A DNA stretch of 64,000 bases, taken from contig KN834756.1 in the NCBI GenBank assembly GCA_000827265.1, forward strand, positions 1,188,153 to 1,252,152, given 5' to 3'. This DNA comes from Collybiopsis luxurians FD-317 M1 (Eukaryota; Basidiomycota; Agaricomycetes; Agaricales; Omphalotaceae). The translations under genes and the position numbers were made by a program. Positions 33,659-44,661 of this stretch are shown here, in pieces (positions within the stretch are counted from its first letter, which is position 1; each line of letters begins with the position of its first letter). The notes under the pieces were generated by a model. That model did no database searches. It was not told where the DNA came from and saw only the letters and a program-made list of their open reading frames with translations.

Positions 33659-35713
33659 ACCCTGAGGGTTCTAAATCCATGTATCACCCAGGCTGTGAAG
33701 GTGAAGAGAAACAATTGCTTTATGAAAGTCACTAGAATTGGCCACCCTGGGTTTCTCTAGGGATGTACACCCCCAAATTGGAGGAAATTTTGCTCCGCAG
33801 AGTGGATATTCTGAATTGCAATAAGTAACTTGGGTCGGGGGATCAAAATTATCTATCATGATTGGTGAATGAAAAAAAAATCTTGACTAAATGTGAACAC
33901 ATGCACCATTCTGGACTAGCATGCAACACTCACTGATGTGCCAATCGAGTTATTTTGCACTCCGCCAGACAACGCTGAGAATCACCTAAATTGATACATA
34001 TTACATATTACTCCTGTGACTGAAACTCGCCTGCCATTGAACTTCACTAATATTGTTATTACTCAATACAGTGCACATCTACAGTACATGAAGCACATGC
34101 CTCGGAATATCATGATAGTATGTGGCACACCCAATGGAATATTGTCACCTCTCAATCATATGAACCTGTGGTCATTGTGTGGGTACCCCATGGTGCATCC
34201 TACATAGAGTAGATTCTGGTCAAAAATCTTGGACATCAACAGATCTATCAATCTCAGGCTTCCATTAGTTTCAAAGTCTACCTTATTGGTATGATTAACT
34301 CCAGCTCAGTACTCTACCTACTCAAACTTTATGTGCGCCAGTTTTTGAGCTACAGATGTATGATGGCAGATTTTGTTTAAAATTCCATGTCATCTGTTGA
34401 TGGAACGGAAGGAAGGAAGTTTGTTATTTTACACAGCATGGTCCATGATCTAAATGCCAGTTTTCCAGTTAGGTGGAATGAACACAAACAGGAGCTCTGA
34501 ATAAGTCAGTGGAATAATCACTAAGAATTATACAATATTACAAATTCCAAATGCTCATAGTTAGAAGTCCTTTGCCCAATGCATGAATTTTCTTCTGTTC
34601 AGTGTAAGTAGAGAAGCTGCAGTTTATTGATGAATTTGAAAATATCATTCATGCACCAGACTGGAGCTGATACCAAAAATGTCAGTATTAAAAAGCTTTG
34701 CAATCAGGTCTTGATTCACTCTATTTAAACTTGAGACAAGTTAAATAAGCATCTTTAACTTTGAATTAATAGAGTATGAGAGTTTTTAGAGCCTGCAATG
34801 TTGTGCTAGATGTCTCCGGTAAAAGAATATTGAAATGGCCTCAGGCAGGACTTGATACTCTAAAGAGCATTTTTTCAGCTGATGGGAAAGTACGGTTTTC
34901 ACTATCCTGGGAGATGCTGGATACCTCAAGTACAACAACTCAATGGAGAATGAACATTCAATGCCTCACATTCCATCAATGGATGATATGGAATTTTGAA
35001 CAAAATCTGCCGTCATACATTTGTAGCTCAAAAACTGATGCAAATAAATTTCGAGTAGGTAGAGTACTGAGCTGGAGGTAATCATACTAGTACAGTAGAT
35101 TTTGAAACTAACGGAAGCTGGAGACTAATAAATCTGCTGATGGCCAAGATTTCTGATCAAAATCTACTCTATGTGGGATGCACCGTGGGGTACCCACACA
35201 ATGACCATAGGCTCATATGACTGAGAGGTGACAATATTCCATCAGGTTGGCAACATACTATCATGATATTCCGAGGCATGTGCTTCATGTGCTGTAGACG
35301 TACACTGTATCGAGTGATAACAATATTAGTGAAGTTCAACAGTGGGCAAGTTTCAGTCACAGGAGTAATATGTAATATGTATCAATTTAGGTGATTCTCA
35401 GCATTGTCTAGTAGAGTGCAAAATAACTTGGTTGGCACATCAGTGAGTTTTGCATGCTAGTCCGGAATGGTGTATGTATTCACATTTAGTCAAGATTTTT
35501 TTCTTCATTCACCGATCATGATAGATAACTTTGATCCCCCAACCCGAGTTACTTATCGCGATTCGGAATATCCCACTTTGCGGAGCAAAATTTTTCCAAC
35601 TTTGGGGTGTGCCTTCCCACAGAATGGTGGATTCTAGTGACTTTCGTAAAGCAATTGTTTCTCTTTGTCTTCTCAGCCCAGTGGGTGATACCTGAATTTA
35701 GAAACCTCAGGGT
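33659..35713. mobile_element. long inverted-repeat (foldback) structure 2
   Basis: Left arm 33659-34405 and right arm 34971-35713 are mirrored with moderate divergence. The outer ends share the palindrome-like ACCCTGAGGGT, the inner ends TTGATGGAA/TTCCATCAA. The spacer (565 bp) is nearly the same length as in structure 1 and contains a relic of the MITE family (GATACCAAAAATGTCAGTAT at 34.67 kb). No transposase. Confidence 0.75.
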
Positions 35714-36359
35714 CCTAAGGCTAGATCAGTGTTTTTGATCAGGACTATTTCACTTTTATAAGCATGGACGCTTGTACTATCTGCAGATAAGAGCCCCATG
35801 GCGTCCCCTGAATTTATTATTCTCCCGAATACGGGCCCAGGACTCTTAAGTGAGCGATCTATATTGTTCATACATCACAAGATGATTTCATGGGGCCAGG
35901 CCTTGTGATGGGTGAGAAATATGGATCACTTACCTGAGAGGGCTGGACTCCGGCAATAGTTAGCCTAAGGTTAACCGGTTACCATTTTTGACACTACAGT
36001 ATATGGATGAGGTTTTTGTGAGTCAAAAAGCCATGGCATATTCAACATCTCCTGTTTGAAGGTTAACATTTTAAGGAATATACAAGCAGCTTGCAGTTAA
36101 CAATGGTTTCGGTTGACAGGACTAGCCATTTACGTTCATGGCTGGGATTAACGGAGAGGGAGAAGGAGCGGAAAGTGGAGAATAGGAGAACTGAGGAAGG
36201 CAAGGGAACTACTTCGCAATCGCGGTCCGAAAGAGAAGCCTCGCGTGCATGAAGTTGTCGTATGTAGACTCTAGAGTGTAAAGTATGTACGCATTGACGA
36301 CACCTTCTGTTCAGCGTCAACTTCACTCAAAGCTGGAAGTATACAGTAGAGGAATGGGT
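35714..36359. other. intergenic between foldback 2 and repeat relic
   Basis: No gene is recognised. Confidence 0.4.
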
Positions 36360-37300
36360 CGGCTCTACACGCACAAGTAGTACGCCGGCTGCCGAGGACA
36401 GATCATGGCGTGATCCTGTCAACCACACGTCGCATTTTATACGGCTTGTGTTTTCTTCGATTTAGCCTCCAAACCCAACTTCTACAGCTCCAGCTCCATC
36501 AAAATCAACAGCAACCAGTCACTTGGTTAATCCCCACTCGCTGCTGCGCCCTCACCTCCTCTCAACTGGTTTTGAGGGTATAGATGTGAGTAGACCAAGC
36601 GTTCTGTGCACACAGGGCATGTCGTACCGGACAGTCTGCGGATATCTTGTTTCTGTCAGGACGTACGTCCAAAATCAAGCCTTCCTGAATAAGGACAAAG
36701 TCTGGCTAAAAATAGCATCGAGTTTTGTGACAGGGGGGATGACGAGGCGCTATTCGCTAGCTGAGCCTTTCGGATTGTCGTCAGCTTTTACTCCATGGTC
36801 AGGTAGAATGGTCACTGAATGCTCCAATGTGGAGGTTTTGCAGCATGTTACGATGCCTGTCAGACAGAATGAGAACTTCCAATCACAGGCTCAAACGAGG
36901 CGTTGACACCAACTCGCCTCCTGGTCATGACTAAGCTCCGGTATTAATCGATTCATCGATGAAAGCGAAGTTGTTATGGATGTAACTTTAAATCAACAGC
37001 GGTCCAAGAGAATGAGAATTGAACCCAACGAGGCTCAATAATATGATATCCGGCCACAGCCGACAATGTACTAGGAGCGGTGCTTATAAACCTTGTGAAG
37101 CATTGTCATCGATCAAAAAGCTCAAATTGACTCTTTCTGGGTGATTTTTTTATGCTTTCGGCAAATTGCTGAATGTAGAGATTATGGGTTAATTCTTCCA
37201 ACTTTGTCCTACCAACTAGCAGAAGAAGTCTCGATGGAACGAAATTGTTGATCATATCTTTATTCAATCAGTCCCGTATTCGGGAGGCTTTATAAGCTTG
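36360..37300 (+). repeat. eroded third relic of the NACHT/acyl-CoA synthetase unit
   Basis: 36.38-36.60 kb matches the 5' acyl-CoA synthetase fragments at 40.7 and 54.5 kb (CCAGCTCCATCAAAATCAAC). 36.61-36.70 kb matches the tract with ATGCCGTACCGGATAGTTTG at 42.05 kb. 37.15-37.23 kb matches the NACHT exon around the segment coding SRQIAECRDYRRIIPTLCYQ (45.07-45.15 kb). Order and strand agree with units A and B. Much of the receptor gene is lost. Confidence 0.7.
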
Positions 37301-38315
37301 AGGATGTCAGCACGCTGTATGTCCAACTTCATGGGTCCCCCCATAGATCCATAGTTGTGCTTGACCTTGATTCTGGATCCGAGTAGGTCTCGTCAATGGC
37401 ACAAAGCATCGGAAGTTGTGTTCACCTGGATATTGACAGGATTCCAGAATCTCATCCAAGGCTGCCGTCATCCAGAGTTTGCGTCAACCATGCCTTGATC
37501 TGACCGCTATAAGGGAACTTCTACCCAAAGCCGGAACTATTTGAATATTAATTGATCTTTAGATTCCAATGTCTATGAATATCGAGACTAATGATATGAC
37601 AGAACACAGTAATGAAAGAGAGCCGAATTGATTTGTACTCTGGGGCCCTTTTCTCGGATCCCGCTGTGGTCAGGGACATAAAACATTGGGAGATTGCAGC
37701 ATGCTCGGGATGAAGAAGCTAAGCAGCTGATTCTAGTGAAAATACATTTGCCTTTGAAAATTGCGGCACAAACTCGGGGCATTTTTCGCTTCCGTTCAGA
37801 AATTCATTAATATCTACTAAGGTCTCAATCGGATATTGGACAGGGTGGGACATTCGTTCGATGGGTATTCCACTAGAACGGCAAACTTGCCCCCCAATGT
37901 ATTCCGTGATGGAAAACTCGTGCTTTTTGAACTTCAGGGAGCCGGATATAAACGCTGACATTTTAGGGAAGTCCGATTTAACAGGGAATCCGATCCATTA
38001 CGTCTTCATACATCTACCTAGTTGGAAATGAATATTTCAGGGTAGCTGGATCCCACATTCGCGTTGTCCAATGTCAACAGCACCGGCTAATCGTTTATGA
38101 TTCATTTCACTCAAGACCAAATCGTCGGACTTTGAATGAAAAAAACTGACAATCGATGCTTCTAGCACCTTTCGGTTTATTTTTATTCTTTCCTTTTTCT
38201 TTCGCTTCTTCTCCTTCATTATAAAAGACGTCTTCGTGCTTGTCTGAAACCTTAGTAAAATCTTGTTTTACTTCCAACCACAGCTTCATAATGACTATCA
38301 TAGTATGTTCTCATT
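37301..38315. other. intergenic with two unassigned minus-strand ATG frames
   Basis: Frames of 80 codons (37961-37719) and 64 codons (38301-38107, lysine/glutamate rich) start with true ATGs but resemble nothing I know. They could be exons of an unrecognised minus-strand gene or chance. Confidence 0.3.
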
Positions 38316-38700
38316 ATGAAATCACAATTGCCCAAACACCTTTCCCTCACCCCCCCTCAGATTGGCGGGCTCATGTTTGTAAATATAGCTCAATTTGAGG
38401 CCAGTGCCCTGGTCAACTCAGGAGGAGTCAATCATCCATTGGGTATTGTCTTCCCTGGCGCGGTTGGTCGCTTCGCCCTTCAGTCCATCGGGATTCCGCA
38501 AGGCGCCGAGGTATTCTGTTCAATAATCTTTTGCTTGCCTAATATCTTGTTGGCAGGTCCACGCCGGGATTAGGGTCGGTGGAAAAGAAGTTATCGATAC
38601 CGCCAACACCTTTGAATATAGCCCCAATTCCGCTAGCTATGCCAACTTCGAGATCGCCGGTACTCCCAGTGATCCTACCTTAAGGTTCATTGGCGTCTGA
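38316..38700 (+). CDS. small hypothetical protein, two exons
   Basis: ATG 38316 opens an exon to 38510; a 46-bp GT-AG intron (38511-38556) leads to the second exon, 38557-38700, ending in TGA. The joined frame gives 112 residues: MKSQLPKHLSLTPPQIGGL at the start, VNSGGVNHPLGIVFPGAVGR in the middle, FEYSPNSASYANFEIAGTPS and LRFIGV at the end. It has no signal peptide, no cysteines in the mature model and an alternating polar/hydrophobic pattern suggesting a compact beta fold. The clean frame across the intron argues that it is real. I do not recognise the family. It is the last gene before the duplicated units. Confidence 0.65.
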
Positions 38701-39202
38701 AGGATTCGTCTCTACGGAGCGAAGGGCGTTGTCACGCGTGGGAGAATGCTCATGTGCTCATGTTTTTCTATGTACTGTATCGACATGTATGCAGGCAACC
38801 ATCCCACGTCATGGAGGCCTAGTTGGATTGCCAAATATTGTAACATCATGCTGAAAGCTTAGTCAGTTGCCTAGTCGGGGACCATGACAAAAAATATCAC
38901 AGAAAATATCCTCAAAAATTTGTCGCAGTATTCATGGAGTACCCCAATAAGGAATGGCTAGAATGTTAGGAAAAAGCTCGATGCGCTTGATTAGATACTT
39001 GAAATGGACTACCACCGGTTGCCGATCATAGGGCACGTTACAATGAAAACTGGCCTCGTTGCTTATAGCCTGGTAGCGAGAGTGTGAGGCACCCTCATTC
39101 TCATGTTTTTGAAACTCCGACGGGCTGCCGGTCAAAGGCGCGAGCTCTGATTCACCTTAAGGCTCCAAGTACTATCGAGTTGATACCGAAAATGTCGATA
39201 TA
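38701..39202. other. intergenic ending in a MITE-type scar
   Basis: At 39172-39198 the sequence GTTGATACCGAAAATGTCGA matches the left end of the MITE family. Homology between units A and B starts directly after it. Confidence 0.5.
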
Positions 39203-39800
39203 ATGAACCAGACTGCATTGGACTCTTCACTAACACTGTCACCCACTCCAACCTCGTTGTGACCATAGGCACCCACCTAGGCTATCTTGTGGCCTACAAT
39301 GACATGTACCTCGCCTACCTCTCACTCACCCACGTTCTCGAGTACATTATCGAGCTCATCATGCTCTTTGTAAGCATGATTGGCCGCATCAAAACCCTCA
39401 CCTCCGCTTCTATTCTCAACTGTCTCGGCGAGCTCAAGGCCTTCCGATCGTCAATTATGGTCAGTGTGCCTGCCCTCTGGGTAATCGTTCTCAAAGAAAT
39501 CATAACAAAGTTGAATGTGAGTGGTGGGTCGAGGAAGAGTTTGCCCTATGGTGCAATGGCGGTGAAGGAGAGGGGCGTGCCGGTATTGGCGAGGGGGAGC
39601 AGATGGGGTTTTGTTAAAGAATGTGAAGAGGATAATGGCGGGGAGGGTGAGGATTAGTTTAAGTGGTGGAATGGAGTTGGGTGAAGAGATGTAAAAGGTT
39701 TGGATACAGCATTGGTGATGGGGTGAACGACCTTCTTGTTATTATCGTGGATTGGGTACCGATGAATCTGTGTAGGTGCTCACTAACTACCATTTGAGAA
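39203..39800 (+). pseudogene. long-chain acyl-CoA synthetase fragment (unit A, first)
   Basis: Reads CIGLFTN followed at once by VTHSNLV, then DMYLAYLSLTHVLEYIIEL, IGRIKTLTSASILNC, FRSSIMVSVPALWVIVLKEI and LPYGAMAVKERGVPVLA. These match the middle of fungal long-chain fatty-acyl-CoA ligases (YLPLAHVLEY, RVKTLTDASVRNC, SIMVGVPAVWETI). The part with the AMP-binding signature between FTN and VTHSN is deleted. The 5' end is cut at the MITE-type scar and the 3' end at about 39.8 kb. Confidence 0.8.
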
Positions 39801-40740
39801 ACCTTGCGGTTATTCGTGCTCCTTAGTTGGTGCACTTCACTAGCTATATACTATGTGCTGGAAATACAAATGTTATTATTGGTATTCATTTTTGCGACGC
39901 GAAGGTGCTCAGCAGACCGCTGACTCGATGATATTCCATTTGCAGGTGAATTTTATCACCTTAGGGCTGTTTTTGTTTCTAGCGGAGCATGTAGGATTCA
40001 TACATATCAAGAGTAGCAAAGGTCTGTGGATACGACGTTTGTGTCTGGGAACTATGTACGAACGTAGCGGTGACAAGTTGAGGCACATAGTGATAATTAG
40101 GATACGGAAATTTACGGTATGGAAGCTCAGGGCGCAGCTGCTTTGTTATCTACATCTGGTATGTAAGTGGCGATGGAGACATGTTCGTACGCGTGGAAGA
40201 CTTTGCTCAATTTCCACTTGACATAACTACGATTCCGAGTGACATTAGAACTGGCAACAAGGGTGACGCAGGTGAAATGCATGGTGAAAAAGCCGCGGTA
40301 TATTCAAGATCCCCTGTTCGAGTGTTTCGAATGTTATCGCAAAGCAAATAGCTTCCAAGTAGTACCGGTTTCTGTCGACGGGACTGTGTGCTATGGATAT
40401 ATGACTGGGACAAAAGGAAGAACCGGACAGTGAAGGGAAGAAGCTAACAAAGTCGAGGGATTTACTCGCCATAAATCAATTTGCAATAGCGGTCTGTATA
40501 GGAGAAGCTGTGAGTATATGAGGCTGCTGCGTGTGGAGCACCTACGTGTGGATGAGGCATTCTGTTCAGCGTCGCCATGACTTAGGGAGAATAGAGTAAT
40601 GAAACGAGTCAGCTTTACGCAGAAGGGGTACATCCAAAGCGCTAAGTCGTAGTGACGACAACGCGCCTATTGTGTTCCGGTTGAGCCGAGGACTTTAATC
40701 ATGACGTGATTGTGTCAACCATTCACACGTCGATTTTTAC
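39801..40740. other. duplicated non-genic stretch (A copy)
   Basis: Matches 53.55-54.47 kb. Both copies have open frames with the shared words GLWIR-LCLG-MYERS and WKLRAQLLCYLHL; no domain is recognised. Possibly part of the ancestral unit rather than a gene. Confidence 0.4.
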
Positions 40741-40744
40741 GCGG

Positions 40745-41400
40745 CCCGTGTTTTCTTCGCTTTAGACAAACTCTCGTTCGGCGCATACCTGCAAACCCAG
40801 CTTTTACGACTCCAGCTCCATTAAAATCAACAGCAACACCTCTCCTGGTCATTCCTCCATCCGCCGCTTCGCCCTCTCCTCCCAACTGGTCTTGCAGCCT
40901 TTCGACGGTACAGAGACAGTGAGTAGTGCAGTCGAGTATGCGAGTAGATTCATGGGACCAAGGAAACATTAGGGTAGAGTTATTTGGTGAAGGTACACGA
41001 AGAGGACAGAGAGGTGACGAACAATGCTGGGAGAAGAGGCTAAGGGGAAGAAGGCGTGGAAGTAACGGGTGTATAGGTGAATCAGCTTTTTTCACCCCAA
41101 AGAAACCGTATCGAATCTAGCATCCGGATTGGTTGAACTCGGTGTTGGCAAATGCCAGGTATTCAACATCAAACAAGCCTTAATAACAATACATTACCCA
41201 CGCATGTTCCTCCCTCTGTACCTCCTTTGCTTTGCCAAAGTACGATACCCTCAATAATTCCGCCTCATTCACTCGCTCAACAAAATAGACTGTATTCGCA
41301 TCTTCATTCATCCAGAACTCTTGCCTGCACTGTATAACAGTCATACTAACACGCCTCCAGTCAAGAACGACATTTATGCCAGGGAGGTCAGAATGTCAGA
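40745..41400 (+). pseudogene. acyl-CoA synthetase N-terminal fragment (unit A, second)
   Basis: Contains SSQLVLQPFDGTETVSSAVEYAS (start of the enzyme, shortened in meaning to LVLQPFDG), then GLVELGVGKCQVFNI, LIHSLNKIDCIRIF and ELLPALYNSHTNTPPVKN, in line with N-terminal exons of long-chain acyl-CoA synthetases. Stops and frame shifts occur throughout and the catalytic part is absent. Confidence 0.75.
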
Positions 41401-42440
41401 CCGGTGTGCTAGGGAAGATCAGATTGAGGTGTTTCGATAGCTAGGTGTGTTGGGGAAGAATTCTTTCTCCTTCCTTCTCTGTTAATCTCGTACCGTGTAT
41501 ATATTACTCGCTTATGTCTTAGCCCTCTTCAACTGCATTCGGACCCAATACGACGTGGATTCCAAATGTAATGTTTTTCGTTGATTGGTGAGACTGTTTT
41601 GCCGCATGGATTTCGGGGTGTCAAGGGCCATTTTTGTGGTTCAGAGTTGTATTTCGGGCGAGAAGTGCGTGAGATAGTTTCGTCGTGGGTGGTGGGCAGA
41701 CCAAGATCTATGAGCTATACTATTGGGCTGCGTTCGATTCGGAAGCAGAACGGAATTGGGTGGAGTTTGAACTGTCACGGAACATGCGTTGTTTGTCCCT
41801 CGTTAACCCCCCAATATTCGAGATCAAGCTGGCACTTACAAGGTGTCAGTGCCAGAGGGAAGAATCGACGGATGAATAGAATGATCCTTCGTTTATGACT
41901 ACTGTTGCTTGAATTTGTGCTGACGGGGTTAATGTCGGTGTCCGTGTTAAGTATATATATCGCTCTACTTGCGTGGGTGAAAGTCATTATGATGGGACAA
42001 CGTTCTGGTTCTGGGCACATGTACAAGCATTCTGGGCAAATTTTCAGCACAGCATGCCGTACCGGATAGTTTGCCGATATCTCTGCGTTGTTGTTTTTTA
42101 ATCAATTGGAGTTTGTCCGGAAGTACGTCGAGAATCGCACCCTCCTGAATAAGCAGAAAACTCGTTCATAACCAGCATTCAGCTTTATGACCGGGTAGAA
42201 TATGAGCCGTTATTTACTGGCTGAGCCTTTCGAACTGTCGTTGGTTATTAGTTCATATAAACGATCCATTTAATTATTCGATTCCATTTCCCGGCGGAGC
42301 GATTACTGAATGCGCCGGATTGAAGGTTTTGCAGTATGTTTCGATGCCTGTCAGGCGGAATAAGAACTTCCAACGAGAAAGGAGTGAGGCTCAAACGTGT
42401 TCCATATAAACGAGGCATTCACACTACGATCATTACTAAA
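41401..42440. other. duplicated stretch upstream of NACHT gene (A copy)
   Basis: Collinear with 55.15-56.20 kb. A shared open piece reads IYELYYW followed by DSEAERNW and FELSRN in both copies; no family is recognised. No insertion differences until 42441. Confidence 0.4.
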
Positions 42441-44292
42441 TCCTTAGCGCCGCCGGAGCGGCAATCCCCGACTCATCACAGTTTTGGTTGCACCTTTGGT
42501 CTTCAGAATCCATCCAGATCCATACAATGTATAACTACTTAATGGTCCAGATATTTTGTATTGCTGTATCTTATAACTTAGTGGTCCAGCCCTTGTTCTG
42601 TAGAGCTTTGTTTTATTTGGGCCCTAGGTCACTGACTTGGTCAGCCCTGGGCCAAATTGGTGTAAAGTTTAATTTATAAAGTTCCCATAATGGATAACAT
42701 TGCCTACTGAATCTACTATTTTCAAGTTCTGACCATAAGGCATAACAGCTGGAGAACTTACAGTCATATTGATACTGCCAATAGCCCATTCTGCAACAGT
42801 GTCATACAGTACTTTGTATATTTCTGGTGCAGCACTCCTAGTACCTGTTTATTTGCATCTATTAATTAACCAGGGATACACCCTCTTTGTTTACAGCACT
42901 TATGAGAAAGAACTAGTCAGATTGGTCAGAGCAAACAAGTTTTGTAATGGAAACAGGGCCCTGAGCTTGGGTGATTGATAAATATAAATCAACAGATGCA
43001 AGTTATACAAAGGTGTGCACAATGTTGAAAACTACAGATGATGATACAGTTTATGGCTAGTATCTGGAGTGACTGGCATTCACATGATATTTGAAGGGGT
43101 TGCCATTCCGCAATCTTCAGCAACAGGGTTGTCAAATAGAATAATCCCTACTATCTATGTACCAGAGTTGATAACCAAAATGTCAGTATAGGGAAACTTT
43201 CGCAGTTCTTGATGGACTCTCTTTGAGATGTTAAATATACATGTCAAGCTTTAAACTGAATAAGTTTAAGAATTTGGGAGCCTTCAATATTGTGCCAGCT
43301 GTCTCCCGAGAAAGGACATTTAAATGGCAGGAGTTGATATTCAGACTGGTGCTTTCTGAAGCTCATCTGTAGGCAGAGTCAGGGAAAGCAATGCTTGCCG
43401 TAAATACCATATGTTTGCAGCTATTTGAATTATTTCCTTGTTGCCAGTGGTGGCCACAAGAGGAGCCAGAGATTCAGATTGGGGATACACTATGTTGTCA
43501 TGCGAAAGGCTGCAGTCCAGAAGGTTCTGCGATGGCAACCAGGTGAGTAGTAGCTGAGGACAATGTTGTTGCTGCCTAGCTGCCCATCCTGTTGTGCTCA
43601 ACAGTCCCGGTGGCCTGCAACATAGTAAAATGGACACAAAGTTAAATTTTAGGCAGAGACTATCCAATAACATTGAGATTTGCTTCACTTCAAGATCCTG
43701 GGAGTATTAGATAGGAAATACAGTAACAATTGCTTGCAAATATGAGCTGTAATCTAATCTACTGTAATGGCAAATCATATTACACATCAGAATCACTACA
43801 AGAGCCAGTTCGGGCCCTGGTACGTGCACACAATAGACTTGCTGATGGTGCCGATCTGGACTCCTTCCTTAAATGGGAGGGGAGGGGGTTCCGTGACAAT
43901 CGTATCCAAGATCTGAATCTCTGGCTCCTCTTGGGTGGCTGCCTCCTGTGAGAATAGTACCCAATTCAAATCTTCCAAACATCTCACACTGAGTATCATC
44001 CAGAAAAGATGAAGTTTTAAACCCTACTGTACATGATATATGAGAATGCCAGTAAAAGTATATCAGACGGCTCATTACATGAAGAGGCCGTTGACAAAAT
44101 TTTGTCAATGAAATTCAGGTTAAGCGCTGAAGCGTCAGTTGTATTAGTTAAGAAAGGAGGTTAATCACGCGACCTCGATTCAAATCTCATCAATGTATTG
44201 TGAGAAACTCCTGCCTATTGGGGCCAGATTTGGGGAGATCGTGGCCGATCGCTACATACAAAGCCCTCCCTTCCCTTCGGTCAGAGTCGGGG
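42441..44292. mobile_element. 1.85 kb insertion present only in unit A
   Basis: Unit B runs straight through this point (about 56.20 kb, TCATTATCAAACTCCGGTAT), and so does relic C. The inserted DNA is bordered by CCCCGACTC (42466) and its inverse GAGTCGGGG (44284-44292). Inside lie a relic of the MITE family starting CTATCTATGTACCAGAGTTG at 43151 after TA, and a smaller inverted pair around AAGAGGAGCCAGAGATTCAG (43459 and, inverted, about 43911). No coding domain recognised. A composite of nested non-autonomous elements is likely. Confidence 0.7.
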
Positions 44293-44661
44293 ACTCCGGC
44301 ATTGAGTTCAGTTTGTTGATGAAAGCGATGTTATTATCGATCTATTAATGAACAGCTTCCCAGGAGAATCAGAAATGAACTTTACAAGGCGCTCGATTCA
44401 AGATCCGATTACGGCAGAACACAGTGAACAGTATATAAAGAGGGCTCATATGGTTCGAATGGACAATATCACTCATATCATGGATCAAGGAAATAGGTTT
44501 GGAAAATATTCAAGATAGTGCGAACCAAGCTAAATTTGATCAGTGACTTGCAACTTTCAAGAGGCTTGTCAGCTAACTTCGCTCAGCCCAACAATAATAA
44601 TCCCAGGTATTTCACAGCTCAGGTTGCAAGTAGTACCATGCAGTAACATAATATTTGAAGC

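Noticed and set aside
34016..35360. Matching 63-codon frames on opposite strands of foldback 2
   Set aside because: They are mirror copies created by the inverted arms, start with GTG-type codons and match no family.
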